A stretch of 64,000 nucleotides of DNA from Cytobacillus pseudoceanisediminis (GCF_023516215.1 NZ_CP097349.1:3888001-3952000), one strand, 5' to 3'. Shown: positions 1 through 8,714, numbered from the stretch's first letter. Notes: generated by a model from the sequence alone, not told the origin. A program made the numbers and translations.

Positions 1-106
1 CTTTTATGAGACTTCCTAAAGCCTGTTGTGTGCAGTCAGATGTTCCAAAGCTAAACGCTTTGTCACGGATTGCTATTCGGATGAAGAAATTCACTGATGC
101 TGCAAT

Positions 107-133
107 CTGCTCTACCGACTGAGCTAATGGCTC
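107..133 (-). pseudogene. 5' fragment of a tRNA-Lys-like gene
   Basis: On the minus strand the first 26-27 nt of a tRNA are present: acceptor 5' strand GAGCCAT and the D-arm AGCTCAGTCGGTAGAGC, which match Bacillus tRNA-Lys. In B. subtilis trnS, tRNA-Lys also follows tRNA-Gln. No anticodon stem, T-arm or acceptor 3' strand follows. The next 106 nt to the window edge are unrelated and stay open in one minus-strand frame and one plus-strand frame. It is either a truncated tRNA (rearrangement or element junction) or an assembly join. Identity as Lys is inferred from the 5' half and position. Confidence 0.55.
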
Positions 134-141
134 ATCAAAAA

Positions 142-216
142 TGGCTGGGCTAGCAGGATTCGAACCTGCGAGTGACGGAGTCAAAGTCCGGTGCCTTACC
201 GCTTGGCTATAGCCCA
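142..216 (-). tRNA. tRNA-Gln (TTG)
   Basis: Full cloverleaf on the minus strand: acceptor TGGGCTA pairs with TAGCCCA, anticodon loop CTTTGAC gives anticodon TTG, T-loop GTTCGAATC, encoded CCA end. It is the fifth gene of the trnS-like cluster. Confidence 0.96.
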
Positions 217-224
217 ATAACAAA

Positions 225-300
225 TGGCGGTCCCGACGGGAATCGAACCCGCGATCTCCTGCGTGACAGGCAGGCATGTTAACCGCTACACCACGGGACC
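225..300 (-). tRNA. tRNA-Asp (GTC)
   Basis: Minus-strand cloverleaf with acceptor GGTCCCG/CGGGACC, anticodon loop CTGTCAC (GTC), T-arm with GTTCGATTC, and encoded CCA. An Asp gene at this place is extra compared with the B. subtilis trnS order Asn-Ser-Glu-Gln-Lys. Confidence 0.96.
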
Positions 301-330
301 ATCCACATAAAACCGTCGGAAACAAAAAAG

Positions 331-402
331 TGACCCGTACGGGATTCGAACCCGTGTTACCGCCGTGAAAGGGCGGTGTCTTAACCGCTTGACCAACGGG
401 CC
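331..402 (-). tRNA. tRNA-Glu (TTC)
   Basis: Minus-strand cloverleaf with acceptor GGCCCGT/ACGGGTC, anticodon loop CTTTCAC (TTC) and T-loop GTTCGAATC. Unlike its neighbours the CCA end is not encoded: the discriminator A is followed by CTTTTTT. CCA must be added after transcription. Confidence 0.96.
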
Positions 403-417
403 ATTGTGAGAATTTTC

Positions 418-508
418 TGGCGGAGAAGGAGGGATTTGAACCCTCGCGCCGCTTACGCGACCTACACCCTTAGCAGGGGCGCCTCTTCAGCCACTTGAGT
501 ACTTCCCC
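418..508 (-). tRNA. tRNA-Ser (GCT)
   Basis: Class II tRNA on the minus strand with a long variable arm (GTCGCGTAAGCGGC region), anticodon loop CTGCTAA (GCT), T-loop GTTCAAATC and encoded CCA. It reads AGC/AGU codons. Confidence 0.96.
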
Positions 509-513
509 AAATA

Positions 514-588
514 TGGCTCCGCAGGCAGGATTCGAACCTGCGACCGTTCGGTTAACAGCCGAATGCTCTACCACTGAGCTACTGCGGA
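514..588 (-). tRNA. tRNA-Asn (GTT)
   Basis: Minus-strand cloverleaf: acceptor TCCGCAG/CTGCGGA, anticodon loop CTGTTAA (GTT), T-loop GTTCGAATC, encoded CCA. First gene of the cluster, directly behind the promoter at 640-668. Confidence 0.96.
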
Positions 589-639
589 ATAATAATGAAC
601 TTTATCGATAAAACAGTTAACATCTTATCGACTCTTCAT

Positions 640-668
640 ATTATAAGGACGGAGGCTATAAAAGTCAA
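640..668 (-). promoter_or_regulatory. Sigma-A promoter of the tRNA cluster
   Basis: On the minus strand -35 TTGACT (663-668), 17-nt spacer, -10 TATAAT (640-645), about 50 nt upstream of tRNA-Asn. Near-consensus strength fits a stable-RNA operon. Confidence 0.8.
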
Positions 669-763
669 GCTTGTTTTTAGAAGAATTTATTAGCCGTTTA
701 TCCTGTTTTGTCCTGCGACAATTATTAAATATAAAGTGTACTTAATCTAATGTCAATTCTTTT

Positions 764-1213
764 TTAAACTAATTTCCCCTTGCATTTACCGCAAACATAT
801 TTCCTCGTATCAACCATTCTTTTTCTTTGATAAGTTTGACCGCATTCCTTACACATATAAACAAGAATCTTAGCAGATCTATTTGTTTTTGGATGATCAG
901 GCAAGGCCGAACAAAATCGAGGTGCTCCCACTTTTTTCATTAGCATTCTGAAATCCTGATCACGATGTTTATATCCTTTTCCTTCTAAATGCAAATGATA
1001 ATGACAAAGCTCGTGCTTAATAATTCCTTCTAATTCTCCGACCCCAAGCTGCTCATAATACTTTTTGTTTATTTCAACATGATGTGAACTCAGCATATAT
1101 CTTCCGCCAGTCGACCTGAGGCGTGAATTAAAATAAGCCTGATGGCGAAAGGGCTTGCCGAAGCTTTCTAAGGATATCTTTTCAACAAGTGTCTGAAGCT
1201 CCTGGTCATTCAT
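764..1213 (-). CDS. SprT-like zinc metallopeptidase-family protein (YdcK-like)
   Basis: The 149-residue protein has the HExxH-type zinc motif HELCHYH at about residues 67-73, as in SprT/Spartan-like proteins. A C-terminal zinc ribbon follows, with a CKEC pair near residue 120 and a CGKC pair near 141. The family is named for DNA-protein crosslink proteases, but the Bacillus member has no assigned substrate. It lies between the tRNA cluster and cmpA/tex, the same place as B. subtilis ydcK. Length is normal for the small Bacillus form. It is likely cytosolic, with no signal or membrane segment. Confidence 0.88.
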   Translation of the reverse strand: MNDQELQTLVEKISLESFGKPFRHQAYFNSRLRSTGGRYMLSSHHVEINKKYYEQLGVGELEGIIKHELCHYHLHLEGKGYKHRDQDFRMLMKKVGAPRFCSALPDHPKTNRSAKILVYMCKECGQTYQRKRMVDTRKYVCGKCKGKLV

Positions 1214-1349
1214 AACAATGTTTTTCCTCTCTTATCGTAAACATGACAACCTATTATAGCATACATTATATATACCTATTATAGCTCTGAACTCGCTTTG
1301 CTGCCCTAGGGAGCGATTATCAGATTCCAATACACGGGAGGTAAATCAG

Positions 1350-1463
1350 ATGCCTGTATGGTTTCAAAACCAAATCCAGCGTGCTTTTTATGAAAAGGAC
1401 CGGTATCAGATCAAGCTGCTGAATCAGTGCTGGTTTTTCTATAGAAAGAAACACTGCTCATAA
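1350..1463 (+). CDS. cmpA: CmpA, cortex morphogenetic protein (37 aa)
   Basis: This small ORF, starting MPVWFQNQIQRAF and ending CWFFYRKKHCS, closely matches the 37-residue B. subtilis CmpA. CmpA is a SpoIVA-associated quality-control peptide that tunes the switch from coat to cortex assembly and is degraded through ClpXP. It sits between tex and the sprT-like gene exactly as in B. subtilis, on the opposite strand to both. A ribosome site GGGAGG lies at 1337-1342, 7 nt before ATG. CATACATTA at 1260-1268 matches a sigma-E -10 element, although the -35 region is poor and the leader would be about 80 nt. Confidence 0.92.
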   Translation: MPVWFQNQIQRAFYEKDRYQIKLLNQCWFFYRKKHCS

Positions 1464-1530
1464 AATATGGCGAGCCTGAGATATACCAGCTAAAAGCAGC
1501 TACAGCCCTTTGAAAACCTCACAAGCATAG

Positions 1531-1572
1531 GCCAAATCACGCTAGAAATATTGATTTCCGGCGTGATTTGGC
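1531..1572. terminator. Inverted repeat between cmpA and tex (possible bidirectional terminator)
   Basis: A perfect 12-bp arm GCCAAATCACGC is repeated inverted as GCGTGATTTGGC after an 18-nt loop. It lies between the convergent ends of cmpA and tex. There is no clean T-tract on either side, so termination is inferred from position and stem strength. Confidence 0.45.
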
Positions 1573-1619
1573 TTATGACTCGAAGAACAAGCCATTTAAG
1601 CCAGCAAAACAAAGGAATG

Positions 1620-3797
1620 TTAATTAGTTTGGTCAAGCATAGTTAAGGCGACTCTTCCCTTGTGCTTATCAACAGAGTCAACCCAGACTGTTACTACATC
1701 CCCAACGGACACGACATCCAGCGGATGTTTGACAAATTGGCGGCTAAGTTTGGATATATGAACAAGGCCATCCTGTTTGACTCCGATATCAACGAATGCA
1801 CCAAAGTCGACAACATTTCTCACTGTCCCTTGAAGCTCCATCCCTTCCTGCAGATCCTCAAGTTTCAGGACTTCTTTCTTTAGGAGTGGCTTTGGCAGCT
1901 CATCACGCGGATCCCTTTCAGGTCTCATTAAGGCATCAATAATATCTCTCAGTGTAAGTTCACCAATTTCAAGCTCCCGGGCTGTCTGGCTGATATTTAT
2001 GCCTTTTAGTGCTTCCCTTAATGATTGTGTTCCAAGGTCACTGGATTTAAAGCCGAGATTAGCAAGCAATTTATTTACTACTGCATACGTTTCAGGGTGT
2101 ATACCAGTCCGGTCCAGAGGTTCTTTCCCATCGATAATCCGCAGGAAGCCTATTGCCTGTTCATAGGTTTTGGCGCCAAGGCGCGGAATCTTTTTCAACT
2201 GCTTGCGGTCTGTAAATTTCCCTTCTTCTTCTCGTTTCTTGATTATATTCACAGCAACTGTTTTTGAAAGGCCAGCTACATGCTGCAGCAGCGAAGATGA
2301 AGCTGTATTTACATTGACACCCACTTGGTTTACCGCTGTCTCTACAACAAAAGAGAGTGATTCTGACAGCTTTTTCTGAGATACGTCATGCTGATATTGG
2401 CCAACCCCCACGGACTTGGGATCAATCTTAACCAATTCTGCAAGAGGATCCTGGAGGCGGCGGGCGATGGATACAGCACTCCTTTCTTCCACCTGAAAAT
2501 CAGGAAACTCTTCTCTGGCAAGGTCTGAGGCAGAATATACGCTCGCCCCTGCTTCATTGACAATTAGGTAGAATATCTCCTCTTTCATGTCCTTTAAAAT
2601 GTCAGCGATGAACTGCTCGGTTTCCCTTGAGGCGGTTCCATTGCCGATGGCAACCATTTCTACTTTGTAGGTGTTTAGAATATGAACTACTTTCTCTCGT
2701 GCTTGTTTCGTTTTGGAAACAGGAGGATGCGGATATATGACACCGATATCAAGTACTTTTCCAGTTTCATCTACAACTGCAAGCTTGCAGCCAGTTCTGT
2801 AGGCAGGGTCTACACCCAGTACTATCTTGCCTTTTAATGGGGGCTGAAGCAGCAGTTTTCTGAGATTTTCAGAAAAAATCATGATCGCCTGTTCTTCTGC
2901 TTTTTCAGTTAGTTCATTGCGGATTTCACGTTCAATCGAAGGCATAATCAGACGCTTGTATCCATCCTCAATAGCTTCCTTTACAATTGCCCCTGCAGGG
3001 GAGCGTTCATCCTTCACCCACTTTTTATACAAGTACTTTAAGATAAATTCGGTATTTGGCTTAATGTTAATCCTTAAAACTTCTTCTTTTTCACCCCGGT
3101 TTAATGCAAGTGTGCGGTGTGGAACAATCTTGCTCACTGGTTCCTCATACTCGTAGTACATTTCATAAACGCCTTTTTCGTCAATCTCTTTATTCTTCAC
3201 AGAAGACTCAATTGTTCCCTTTTTGGCTGTTTCCATACGGATCCATTTTCTGCTTTCTGCTTCATCTGATACCCATTCTGCGATAATATCTTTCGCTCCG
3301 GCAATTGCCTCTTCCGTTGTGGTTACTTCCTTTTCATCTGATAAAAATTCTTTTGCCTTTGCAGCAGGGGGTTCATTAAGGGGGAAGGTGAGAAGCCATT
3401 CAGCAAACGGTTCAAGCCCTCTTTCCTTTGCCGCAGTTGCTTTTGTGCGGCGCTTTTGCTTATATGGCCGGTATAAGTCTTCTACCTCCTGTAGCTTCAC
3501 CGCTTTTTCAATGTTGGATTTTAACTCTTTTGTCAGCTTGCCCTGCTCTTCAATTAAGCGGACTACCTCTTCTTTACGCTGATTGAGATTTTGTATGTAT
3601 TGCCAGCGCTCCATGATATCCCGAATTTGAACTTCATCCAGTGCACCTGTCTGTTCCTTTCTGTATCGGGCAATGAACGGGACTGTGTTCCCTTCTTCCA
3701 ATAAGCTGATTGTGTTTTTTACTTGTTTAATGGCTATTGATAATTCTCCAGCGATTAGGTTTAGTACTTGATTTTGTCTATCCAAAGTTTTTTCCAA
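1620..3797 (-). CDS. tex: Tex family RNA-binding protein (YdcI)
   Basis: Tex-family protein of about 725 residues, a cytosolic nucleic-acid-binding factor linked to transcription. Order: N-terminal helical Tex domain, YqgF/RNase-H-like domain (VLGVDPAYRTGCKLAVVDETG, about 330-440), helix-hairpin-helix segment (about 490-560), C-terminal S1 domain (about 645-715, GTVRNVVDFGAFVDIG). The frame is open to a GTG at 3824, but GGAGGA at 3804-3809 lies 6 nt before TTG at 3797, which I take as the start; ATG at 3803 is too close to the SD. The gene follows rsbX with its own terminator between; ydcF, ydcG and ydcH of B. subtilis are absent. Confidence 0.93.
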   Translation of the reverse strand: MEKTLDRQNQVLNLIAGELSIAIKQVKNTISLLEEGNTVPFIARYRKEQTGALDEVQIRDIMERWQYIQNLNQRKEEVVRLIEEQGKLTKELKSNIEKAVKLQEVEDLYRPYKQKRRTKATAAKERGLEPFAEWLLTFPLNEPPAAKAKEFLSDEKEVTTTEEAIAGAKDIIAEWVSDEAESRKWIRMETAKKGTIESSVKNKEIDEKGVYEMYYEYEEPVSKIVPHRTLALNRGEKEEVLRINIKPNTEFILKYLYKKWVKDERSPAGAIVKEAIEDGYKRLIMPSIEREIRNELTEKAEEQAIMIFSENLRKLLLQPPLKGKIVLGVDPAYRTGCKLAVVDETGKVLDIGVIYPHPPVSKTKQAREKVVHILNTYKVEMVAIGNGTASRETEQFIADILKDMKEEIFYLIVNEAGASVYSASDLAREEFPDFQVEERSAVSIARRLQDPLAELVKIDPKSVGVGQYQHDVSQKKLSESLSFVVETAVNQVGVNVNTASSSLLQHVAGLSKTVAVNIIKKREEEGKFTDRKQLKKIPRLGAKTYEQAIGFLRIIDGKEPLDRTGIHPETYAVVNKLLANLGFKSSDLGTQSLREALKGINISQTARELEIGELTLRDIIDALMRPERDPRDELPKPLLKKEVLKLEDLQEGMELQGTVRNVVDFGAFVDIGVKQDGLVHISKLSRQFVKHPLDVVSVGDVVTVWVDSVDKHKGRVALTMLDQTN

Positions 3798-3841
3798 GAT
3801 CATTCCTCCATCATAGAGTCTCACTTTTCATTTTATCAAAA

Positions 3842-3879
3842 AGAAAAACAAAAAGCTTACCCTGTTCTAGAGTAAGCTT
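3842..3879 (-). terminator. Terminator of the rsb-sigB operon
   Basis: Minus-strand hairpin AAGCTTAC/GTAAGCTT (3853-3879) followed by TTTTTGTTTTTCTTTTT. The rsbX stop codon TAG (3867-3869) falls inside the loop side of the hairpin. Confidence 0.8.
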
Positions 3880-4463
3880 CCAAGTATGAAAGTAGCATCA
3901 TCTGAGGTAGATGGATACTGCTTTTTTATATCTTCCGAGATAAGATCAATAGGGAGAAATGCTTTCAGCAAAGTTTTAACCCCTTGAATATTCAAGCCAT
4001 CTGAGTATATCAAAAACTTAGATTCCGCTTCATACGTAAACCGCTGGGTATGAAACACCTGCGGCCTTCCTGACAGATATCCAGTTACAGGCAGAGGATA
4101 TGTGAGTTTCCCAGTAGATGAATAAAGGAAAAACCGAATATTCCCTACACAGCTGTATACAAATTCCCTGGAGGCAAAATGGACTTTAAACAGTGCTACT
4201 GCTGCTCCTCTTTTCTGTAAAAGAACATCGTTGCAAAGCTTCATGAGCGTATCTACATCTTTCTCATGATGCTGCTCTACGACAGAAACAACAGCAGAAG
4301 AAGCTTCATACGCGAATTCCCCGCTTCCAAGGCCATCTGCCAGCACACATACAAAGTATTCATCAGTTGCGGTGAAGTAATATCCATCACCGCAAAAAGC
4401 TTTGCCATCTTTAGCTGTCTGGTGAGCAATCACTTCGATGTTATCTCCAACCAATTTGGTCAT
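3867..4463 (-). CDS. rsbX: RsbX, PP2C-type phosphatase (sigma-B feedback)
   Basis: 198-residue PP2C-like serine phosphatase. The metal-binding motif reads CVLADGLGSG near residue 40. RsbX dephosphorylates RsbS-P and RsbR-P in the stressosome and so resets the signal. The ATG at 4463 overlaps the sigB stop (ATGA), which suggests translational coupling; the earlier GTG has no better ribosome site. As the last gene of the operon it is also under the internal sigma-B promoter, giving negative feedback. Confidence 0.93.
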   Translation of the reverse strand: MTKLVGDNIEVIAHQTAKDGKAFCGDGYYFTATDEYFVCVLADGLGSGEFAYEASSAVVSVVEQHHEKDVDTLMKLCNDVLLQKRGAAVALFKVHFASREFVYSCVGNIRFFLYSSTGKLTYPLPVTGYLSGRPQVFHTQRFTYEAESKFLIYSDGLNIQGVKTLLKAFLPIDLISEDIKKQYPSTSDDATFILGSLL

Positions 4464-5254
4464 GAAAGGCACTCCGAGTTATTTGTTTCAGAGTGGATCG
4501 CTTCCTGAAGCTTTTTGATTGCACGGCGCTGAAGTCTCGAGACATGCATCTGGGAAATCCCCAGTTTATCTCCAGCTTCTTTTTGGCTCATATTCTCAAG
4601 ATATGTGTATTGTATAATTAATTTCTCTCTCTCAGACAGGACATGCAGTACTTTATCAAGAACTAGCATTTGATTTACTTTTTCATAGCCCTCGTCTTCA
4701 TTTCCGACGATATCCAGCAATGTAACTGTTCCGCCATCAGAATCAGCCTCGATTGAATGGTCAACAGAAAGCGCCTGATAGCTTTTTCCCATTTCCATTG
4801 CCTCGAGCACTTCTTCTTCTGATACACCCAGCACATCGGCTATTTCGTCCACTCTTGGAGACCTATGAAGTTCTGTTGTGAGCTCTTCAACGGTCGCTTT
4901 AATTTTTGGTCCCAATTCCTTTATGCGGCGCGGAACATGAACACTCCAAGTTTTATCCCTTAAGAAGCGCTTAATTTCGCCGATAATCGTAGGAACTGCA
5001 AAGGCCTCAAACGTTTTGCCAAAAGACTCATCATAGCGGCGGATAGCCCCTAATAAGCCGATAATGCCCACCTGGACAATATCCTCATGATAAGATCTTC
5101 CCTTTGAGTACTTGCGGGCAATGGCTTCAACTAAATTCTGATATTGGAATACCAGGGTGTTTTGAGCATCTTCATCCTGGTGAAGCTGGTAGGCTTTGAT
5201 TAAAGCATTTGTTTCTTCTTTGGATTTTTGGTTAGGTTGAGATTGTTTTTGCAT
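4460..5254 (-). CDS. sigB: General stress sigma factor sigma-B
   Basis: 264-residue group 3 sigma-70 factor. Region 2 includes the DIVQVGIIGLLGAIRRYD stretch at about 60-78, region 3 follows, and region 4 has the helix-turn-helix MSQKEAGDKLGISQMHVSRL at about 222-241. It directs the general stress regulon and is held by anti-sigma RsbW. It starts inside the end of rsbW (overlap 23 nt) with GGAGAGG just upstream, and ends in ATGA with rsbX. A predicted target in this window is the stress gene at 62477. Confidence 0.95.
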   Translation of the reverse strand: MQKQSQPNQKSKEETNALIKAYQLHQDEDAQNTLVFQYQNLVEAIARKYSKGRSYHEDIVQVGIIGLLGAIRRYDESFGKTFEAFAVPTIIGEIKRFLRDKTWSVHVPRRIKELGPKIKATVEELTTELHRSPRVDEIADVLGVSEEEVLEAMEMGKSYQALSVDHSIEADSDGGTVTLLDIVGNEDEGYEKVNQMLVLDKVLHVLSEREKLIIQYTYLENMSQKEAGDKLGISQMHVSRLQRRAIKKLQEAIHSETNNSECLS

Positions 5255-5704
5255 CCCTCTCCACCTGCTCTCCCTCTAGGTATTTGGTCATAAAGACCGT
5301 AACACCCTCTTTGTGATGAATTCTTACTTCATCCATCAATGTTTCAATCAGGTATAGACCCAAGCCTCCTTCACGCAGGAATTCCACAGAATCAGTCTGG
5401 TCGTATGGTCCAATGCCTTGTCTTGCAGATTGGAAGTCAAAACTTTTTCCGCTGTCTGCGACCATTACCTCAAGACGGTCAGTGTATAAACCGAACCCGA
5501 TGACTACTTCTCCTTGCTCATTCTGCTTGTATGCGTGTTGGACTGCATTGGTGCAAGCTTCACTTGTAGCGATTTTAAGATCTTCAATTTCTTCATATGC
5601 AAATCCCATTCTGCTGGCAATCCCCGATAGCGTCAGGCGGATTACCCCAACAAATTCCGGCTTGGCCGGAATTTCACCTCAATATAATCAAATGGCTCGT
5701 TCAT
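5232..5704 (-). CDS. rsbW: RsbW, anti-sigma-B kinase (frameshifted as sequenced)
   Basis: Serine kinase of the GHKL fold that binds sigma-B and phosphorylates RsbV. The start ATG (5704) overlaps the rsbV stop in ATGA. After codon 11 (MNEPFDYIEVK) the frame shifts: adding one A to the AAA run at 5672-5674 restores IPAKPEFVGVIRLTLSGIAS and joins the open frame from 5609 down. Restored length is 157 aa, matching the about 160-residue family. N-box EACTNAVQHAY is visible. Read literally, only a 20-aa peptide or a product lacking 32 N-terminal residues could be made. Confidence 0.9.
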
Positions 5705-6033
5705 TGTACTCCACCTTCAATCCCGCTGTTAATATCGATAATATCGGCTAGGCCTGTAATTTCGAAAAGTCTCTTTAAACGGTCTGATAAGCCAACAATC
5801 TGGAATTTGCCGTTATTGGCTCGGACATTTTTAAATACACCAACAAATACACCTAAGCCGGTACTATCCATATAAGAGACTTCAGATAGGTTGACCACCA
5901 TTTCCACGCCTTCTTTTTCTGTTAAAGGAAAAAGCTCTTCGCGGAGTTTAGGTGCTGTATACGCATCAATTTCTCCGCTTACCATTGCTTCAATCAGCAT
6001 ATCATTTTCTTTTACATCTATTGTAATATTCAT
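5701..6033 (-). CDS. rsbV: RsbV, anti-anti-sigma factor (STAS)
   Basis: 110-residue STAS-domain protein with the phosphorylated serine in MDSTGLG (Ser57). Unphosphorylated RsbV binds RsbW and frees sigma-B; RsbU reactivates it. RBS AGAGGTGGG lies 6 nt before ATG. It is the first gene behind the internal sigma-B promoter (6074-6099), so rsbV-rsbW-sigB-rsbX are auto-induced. Confidence 0.95.
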   Translation of the reverse strand: MNITIDVKENDMLIEAMVSGEIDAYTAPKLREELFPLTEKEGVEMVVNLSEVSYMDSTGLGVFVGVFKNVRANNGKFQIVGLSDRLKRLFEITGLADIIDINSGIEGGVQ

Positions 6034-6073
6034 AACTGACCCACCTCTTTACATGTCAACTGCTTTTTACTAG

Positions 6074-6099
6074 TTACCCGTTTTTAAAACCCGTTAAAC
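6074..6099 (-). promoter_or_regulatory. Internal sigma-B promoter upstream of rsbV
   Basis: Minus strand GTTTAA (6094-6099), 14-nt spacer, GGGTAA (6074-6079), against consensus GTTTAA-N13/15-GGGTAT. The stop codon TAA of rsbU is part of the -35 element. Same place as the autoregulatory promoter of B. subtilis. Confidence 0.85.
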
Positions 6100-7104
6100 A
6101 TTTCTTTTTAAAATAATTAAGGTAAAATCGTCCCGCAATTGAAAATGCTGAAGTTTTTCAAGTTCTTTATATACGCTATTAACAATTTCCTGTGCACTTA
6201 AATGAATGTATTTCTTGATTAATTCCAGCAATGATTCCTTTTCTATAAACCCTTCTTCTGTACGGCATTCAGTAACCCCATCTGACATTAATATAATCAT
6301 ATCTCCTGGATTTACTCCTTTTTCGTACTGGCGGTATTTAGTTTTTTTATCAATGCCGAGAAGCAGGCCTTTCGCTGTCAGTTCGGTAAATTCACCTGTC
6401 TCAGCCACAAAGAAAAGTCCTGGTTCATGTCCGGCAGAACCATAAGAGAACATATGGCTGTTCGTATCATATATTCCATAAAACATAGTAATGAACATTG
6501 TTAAATCTACGTTCTGTTCTACGACCCGGTTTAGATTTTCCAGGACCGTTTTAGGGTCATTGCGGTTTTCAGGCAAACTGTCCATGGCATATTTAATCAT
6601 GGACATACACAAGGCTGCCGGAAGACCTTTACCAATGACATCAGCTATTGCAATGCTGATCGTGCTGTTTTCATCCTGAACAAAGTGGAAATAATCACCG
6701 TTCATATGTTTAGCAGGAACACTTATGGCACCGATATCTAAACCTTCAACAGAAGGTACCTGCGTCCCCAGCAGGGTTTGCTGGACGTTCGCAGCTATTT
6801 CCATTTCTGTCCTGAGTTCCTGCTGAATATGCTTTAAGTTCTGATGCTCCCGATAAGCAAAACCATAGCCTATCATGACTTCCAGAAGGATATCAAAAGA
6901 ATGGTGAACATACTCAGGCAAGTCCGGATAAAGTTCACCCATCAGACTTTTATGAACGCTGATAATCTCTTCAGGAGAGATTTTGTGCTCGATCGACTTC
7001 CTGCTGAACTTCTGGCCTTGATACAAAGCCTGTTCAGATTGTTCTTTAATATAATTCTCAAGAATATCCCGATACTTTGATTCCATCATTTCTCGGAAAT
7101 CCAT
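6094..7104 (-). CDS. rsbU: RsbU, environmental-signalling PP2C phosphatase
   Basis: 336-residue phosphatase that dephosphorylates RsbV-P when activated by RsbT. Residues 1-85 form the helical RsbT-binding domain (MDFREMMESKYRDILENYIK) and the rest is a SpoIIE/PP2C domain with IADVIGKGLPAAL and MSDGVTE metal-binding motifs. Family alignment and GGGGGAAGCGGT before the ATG at 7104 favour this start over an in-frame start 8 codons upstream that would overlap rsbT. Confidence 0.94.
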   Translation of the reverse strand: MDFREMMESKYRDILENYIKEQSEQALYQGQKFSRKSIEHKISPEEIISVHKSLMGELYPDLPEYVHHSFDILLEVMIGYGFAYREHQNLKHIQQELRTEMEIAANVQQTLLGTQVPSVEGLDIGAISVPAKHMNGDYFHFVQDENSTISIAIADVIGKGLPAALCMSMIKYAMDSLPENRNDPKTVLENLNRVVEQNVDLTMFITMFYGIYDTNSHMFSYGSAGHEPGLFFVAETGEFTELTAKGLLLGIDKKTKYRQYEKGVNPGDMIILMSDGVTECRTEEGFIEKESLLELIKKYIHLSAQEIVNSVYKELEKLQHFQLRDDFTLIILKRNV

Positions 7105-7115
7105 ACCGCTTCCCC

Positions 7116-7517
7116 CTAACGAAGCCACTTAGTTGCTCTTATATCTGTTCCGGTTCCAGGATTGGAGTCAATTAAGAACTCATCCATTAACCGCTTCACA
7201 CCCGGCAGGCCGGCTCCTAATCCCCCTGATGTCGAGAATCCGTCTTCCATTACTTGGCGTAAATCATTGATTCCAGGGCCGCTGTCTACAGCAACTATAC
7301 GCAATCCCGCTTTTCCGCCGTCGTATATTTTTTCAATACAGACTTGCCCCTGTCCGGCGTATAAATATATATTCCGGGCAAGTTCACTAATGGCTGTGGT
7401 GATTCTAGCCTGGTCAACTGTACCAAAACCAAGCTCTTTAGCAACATTCCGCCCAAGCTGGCGGGCTGCAACGATGTCCCATTCGTTTATGATTTTAACG
7501 CAGGATTGGTTTTCCAT
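7116..7517 (-). CDS. rsbT: RsbT, stressosome serine kinase
   Basis: 133-residue GHKL-fold kinase: N-box ELARNIYLYA near residue 47-56, G1 box VDSGPGI near 78-84, and GGLGAGLPG glycine lid. RsbT phosphorylates RsbS and RsbR in the stressosome and, when released, activates RsbU. Four nt follow rsbS; 11 nt precede rsbU. Confidence 0.95.
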   Translation of the reverse strand: MENQSCVKIINEWDIVAARQLGRNVAKELGFGTVDQARITTAISELARNIYLYAGQGQVCIEKIYDGGKAGLRIVAVDSGPGINDLRQVMEDGFSTSGGLGAGLPGVKRLMDEFLIDSNPGTGTDIRATKWLR

Positions 7518-7521
7518 ACAG

Positions 7522-7884
7522 TTACTCCCCCAATTCCTGTTGTAATTTCTCCAAACCTTTTTCTAGATCTAATGCAGTAAGGACATCATCTAACCCAATA
7601 CCTAACTCAATAAGCGTAATTGCTACGGCAGGCTGTATCCCGGTTATGACTACTTTTGCACCCATCAGTTTGGACATATTTATTACGTCGCCGAGAACTT
7701 TTGCGATGAATGAATCAATAAAGTCAATGGATGTTAAATCAATCACGACTCCATTTGCGCTGGTCTCATGGATTTTATGGAGCAGATCCTCCTGAAACTG
7801 CAAAGCAGTCTGGTCATCCAATTCCCACTGGATGGAGACTAATAGGCAATCGTTCAGTTTTAAAATTGGGATTCTCACTCTCAT
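7522..7884 (-). CDS. rsbS: RsbS, stressosome STAS scaffold
   Basis: 120-residue STAS protein with the conserved phosphorylation site DSFIAK (Ser58). It forms the stressosome core with RsbR and sequesters RsbT. It overlaps rsbR by 4 nt. Confidence 0.95.
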   Translation of the reverse strand: MRVRIPILKLNDCLLVSIQWELDDQTALQFQEDLLHKIHETSANGVVIDLTSIDFIDSFIAKVLGDVINMSKLMGAKVVITGIQPAVAITLIELGIGLDDVLTALDLEKGLEKLQQELGE

Positions 7885-8714
7885 TCCACTCCCTCCACAT
7901 TCACAATTTTGCGGCTGGTTAACTCAAGCGCCGCTTCTACACCCTTTTTCAAGGTATTCTTTGTAGTAAACTGATTTAAATCAATTCCCAGATTTACAAT
8001 GGTCTGGGCAATTTCCGGACGGATGCCTACAAGCATGCATTTCGCTCCGACAAGCCTTACAGCATCAGCAGCCTGTATGATATGATGGGCTACCATCGTA
8101 TCAACAACCGGCACACCTGTTATATCAATAAGCACCACTTCTGAACGGTGTTTTACTACTCCATTTAAAAGGTTCTCCATAATCTGCTTCGCCCGCTCCG
8201 TATCAATTGTACCGACAAGAGGCATGACTGTAATTCCTTCGAATACAGGAATCAGCGGCGCAGATAGTTCCTGAAGCGCAATTTTTTGGAGGGACACAGT
8301 TCGTTCCCAAGTGGTTGAATACATATTTACCACTTCATTGACCATGGGAGTCATCCAGCTGTCAAACTCGTAAATGAATTTCATTTGATTTTCCTGGGTG
8401 ACAATCCCCGTTTCCTGCATGTCCTCAAACACAATCTTTCCGAAGGTTTGGAGACCTTTTGTCACAAAACTGAGCGGCCAGCCCAACCGTACGATTTTCT
8501 CTGAGAAATCACTCAATTTTGAAGTGAATTCCTCATTTGAACTTTTTATATTTGAAATAATCAGGTCAATGAATTCCCGGCTTGTCCCGATAAATACCTG
8601 ATCAGATACAACCTTCGTAACTCTTTCATCCGCATTTTCCTTTGTGGCCTCCAGCCACTCATTGAATATGGAATCTTTGTTGTTTTGTATATAATTCAAT
8701 ATTGTGGAATTCAT
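7881..8714 (-). CDS. rsbR: RsbR, stressosome sensor-scaffold protein
   Basis: 277 residues: N-terminal non-heme globin-like sensor half (1-140) and C-terminal STAS domain (150-265). The two threonines used by RsbT are visible as GTIDTERA (Thr172) and PVVDTMVA (Thr206). GGGAGG stands 5 nt before ATG. First gene of the eight-gene module; only this one RsbR paralog lies in the window. Confidence 0.94.
   Translation of the reverse strand: MNSTILNYIQNNKDSIFNEWLEATKENADERVTKVVSDQVFIGTSREFIDLIISNIKSSNEEFTSKLSDFSEKIVRLGWPLSFVTKGLQTFGKIVFEDMQETGIVTQENQMKFIYEFDSWMTPMVNEVVNMYSTTWERTVSLQKIALQELSAPLIPVFEGITVMPLVGTIDTERAKQIMENLLNGVVKHRSEVVLIDITGVPVVDTMVAHHIIQAADAVRLVGAKCMLVGIRPEIAQTIVNLGIDLNQFTTKNTLKKGVEAALELTSRKIVNVEGVE

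Noticed and set aside
1260..1268. Firm sigma-E promoter call for cmpA
   Set aside because: The -10 CATACATTA fits, but no good -35 at the right distance was found; only noted in the cmpA entry.
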